From Muribaculaceae bacterium (lineage in GTDB: Bacteria > Pseudomonadota > Alphaproteobacteria > Rs-D84), in NCBI GenBank assembly GCA_023665245.1, contig JAMPEH010000147.1, forward strand, positions 1-6,200: 6,200 nucleotides of DNA, in the 5' to 3' direction. Under the pieces are notes generated by a model. That model made no database searches and had not been told where the DNA came from. It was given only the letters and a program-made list of their open reading frames with translations. Both the position numbers and the translations under genes were made by a program. Positions within the stretch are counted from its first letter, which is position 1, and each line of letters opens with the position of its first letter. Below are positions 6,109 to 6,200 of this stretch, one piece after another.

Positions 6109-6200
6109 GATAGACAAATGTAGCCAAGGGCTGATAATGTAGGTTGTTGTTTCCTCTGTGGGTGGGAGGAACGTGTTGTGTGTATGGCGACCGCGCCCAT

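Larger units (their letters stand above)
5101..6112 (+). ncRNA. Candidate structured non-coding element upstream of the tape measure gene (limits uncertain)
   Basis: This stretch has no supported protein gene. It holds a dense series of hairpins (5101-5299 and 5400-5488) followed by two copies of a ~304-base repeat unit that keep small stems. The copies are out of frame with each other and differ by an indel, which argues against coding. Several weak cues point to a plus-strand RNA: wobble pairs at 5182/5205, 5458/5488 and 5904/5918, and a GTGA (GNRA) loop at 5292-5295. Phages are known to carry large ornate RNAs such as GOLLD and ROOL; I do not recognise either here. The pyrimidine-rich tract 5300-5345 and the bases up to 5399 show no strong fold. 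A structured DNA element or a mobile-element remnant remains possible. The limits given are only those of the visible structure. Confidence 0.35.

Noticed and set aside
6115..6122. Exact Bacteroides -7 box TACATTTG on the minus strand
   Set aside because: No TTTG-like -33 box lies 19-21 bases upstream, and no gene starts just downstream.
5466..6200. Open minus-strand frame of 244 codons running off the right edge
   Set aside because: Its product is rich in Arg, Ser, Pro, Thr and Cys with no domain pattern. It crosses both long repeats in different frames because the 304-base offset is not a multiple of three. It looks like a chance frame in stop-poor, GC-rich DNA.
4949..6200. tRNA genes
   Set aside because: No GTTCGA-type T-loop with flanking acceptor and anticodon stems was found on either strand.

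Overview
The window looks like part of a tailed-phage (siphovirus-type) tail module, most likely a prophage or phage of a Bacteroidales host. Three things suggest this: a very long tape measure protein whose N- and C-terminal segments resemble those in gut Bacteroidota prophages, start codons preceded by AT-rich leaders without a Shine-Dalgarno sequence, and a plausible Bacteroides-type promoter (TTTC, 19 bases, GATATTTG) in front of the tape measure gene. The coding part is near 50 % GC by eye, so a host such as Muribaculaceae, Parabacteroides or Prevotella is as likely as Bacteroides itself. The host assignment is inference.

Layout. Both supported protein genes lie on the minus strand and occupy the left four fifths. 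Bases 419-4948 encode a 1509-residue tape measure protein. Eight bases downstream, the next tail gene starts at 410 and runs off the left edge; 136 residues are visible. They are surely co-transcribed: the first sets tail length and the second probably belongs to the tail tip assembled around its end.

Bases 4949-6200 (1252 bases) hold no convincing protein gene, although several open frames exist. Right of the tape measure promoter is a chain of hairpins. Five short-range ones run almost back to back at 5101-5122, 5123-5174, 5177-5210, 5212-5251 and 5261-5283, with a small GNRA-capped one at 5288-5299. Two strong ones follow at 5400-5450 and 5458-5488. After them come two diverged copies of a repeat, 304/303 bases apart (5565-5697 and 5869-6000, about 76 % identical by hand alignment), and a fragment of a third around 6075-6108. 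The copies sit in different reading frames and differ by a one-base indel, yet keep small stems. This fits structured non-coding RNA or a structured DNA element better than protein. Wobble pairs and a GNRA loop favour the plus strand, which would make such an RNA divergent from the tail operon.

The most interesting part is therefore the non-coding right end: a possibly undescribed, large, hairpin-rich and internally repeated element at the head of a phage tail operon, in the place where tail tube and tail chaperone genes normally lie. Its boundaries, its identity and whether it is transcribed cannot be settled from this window.
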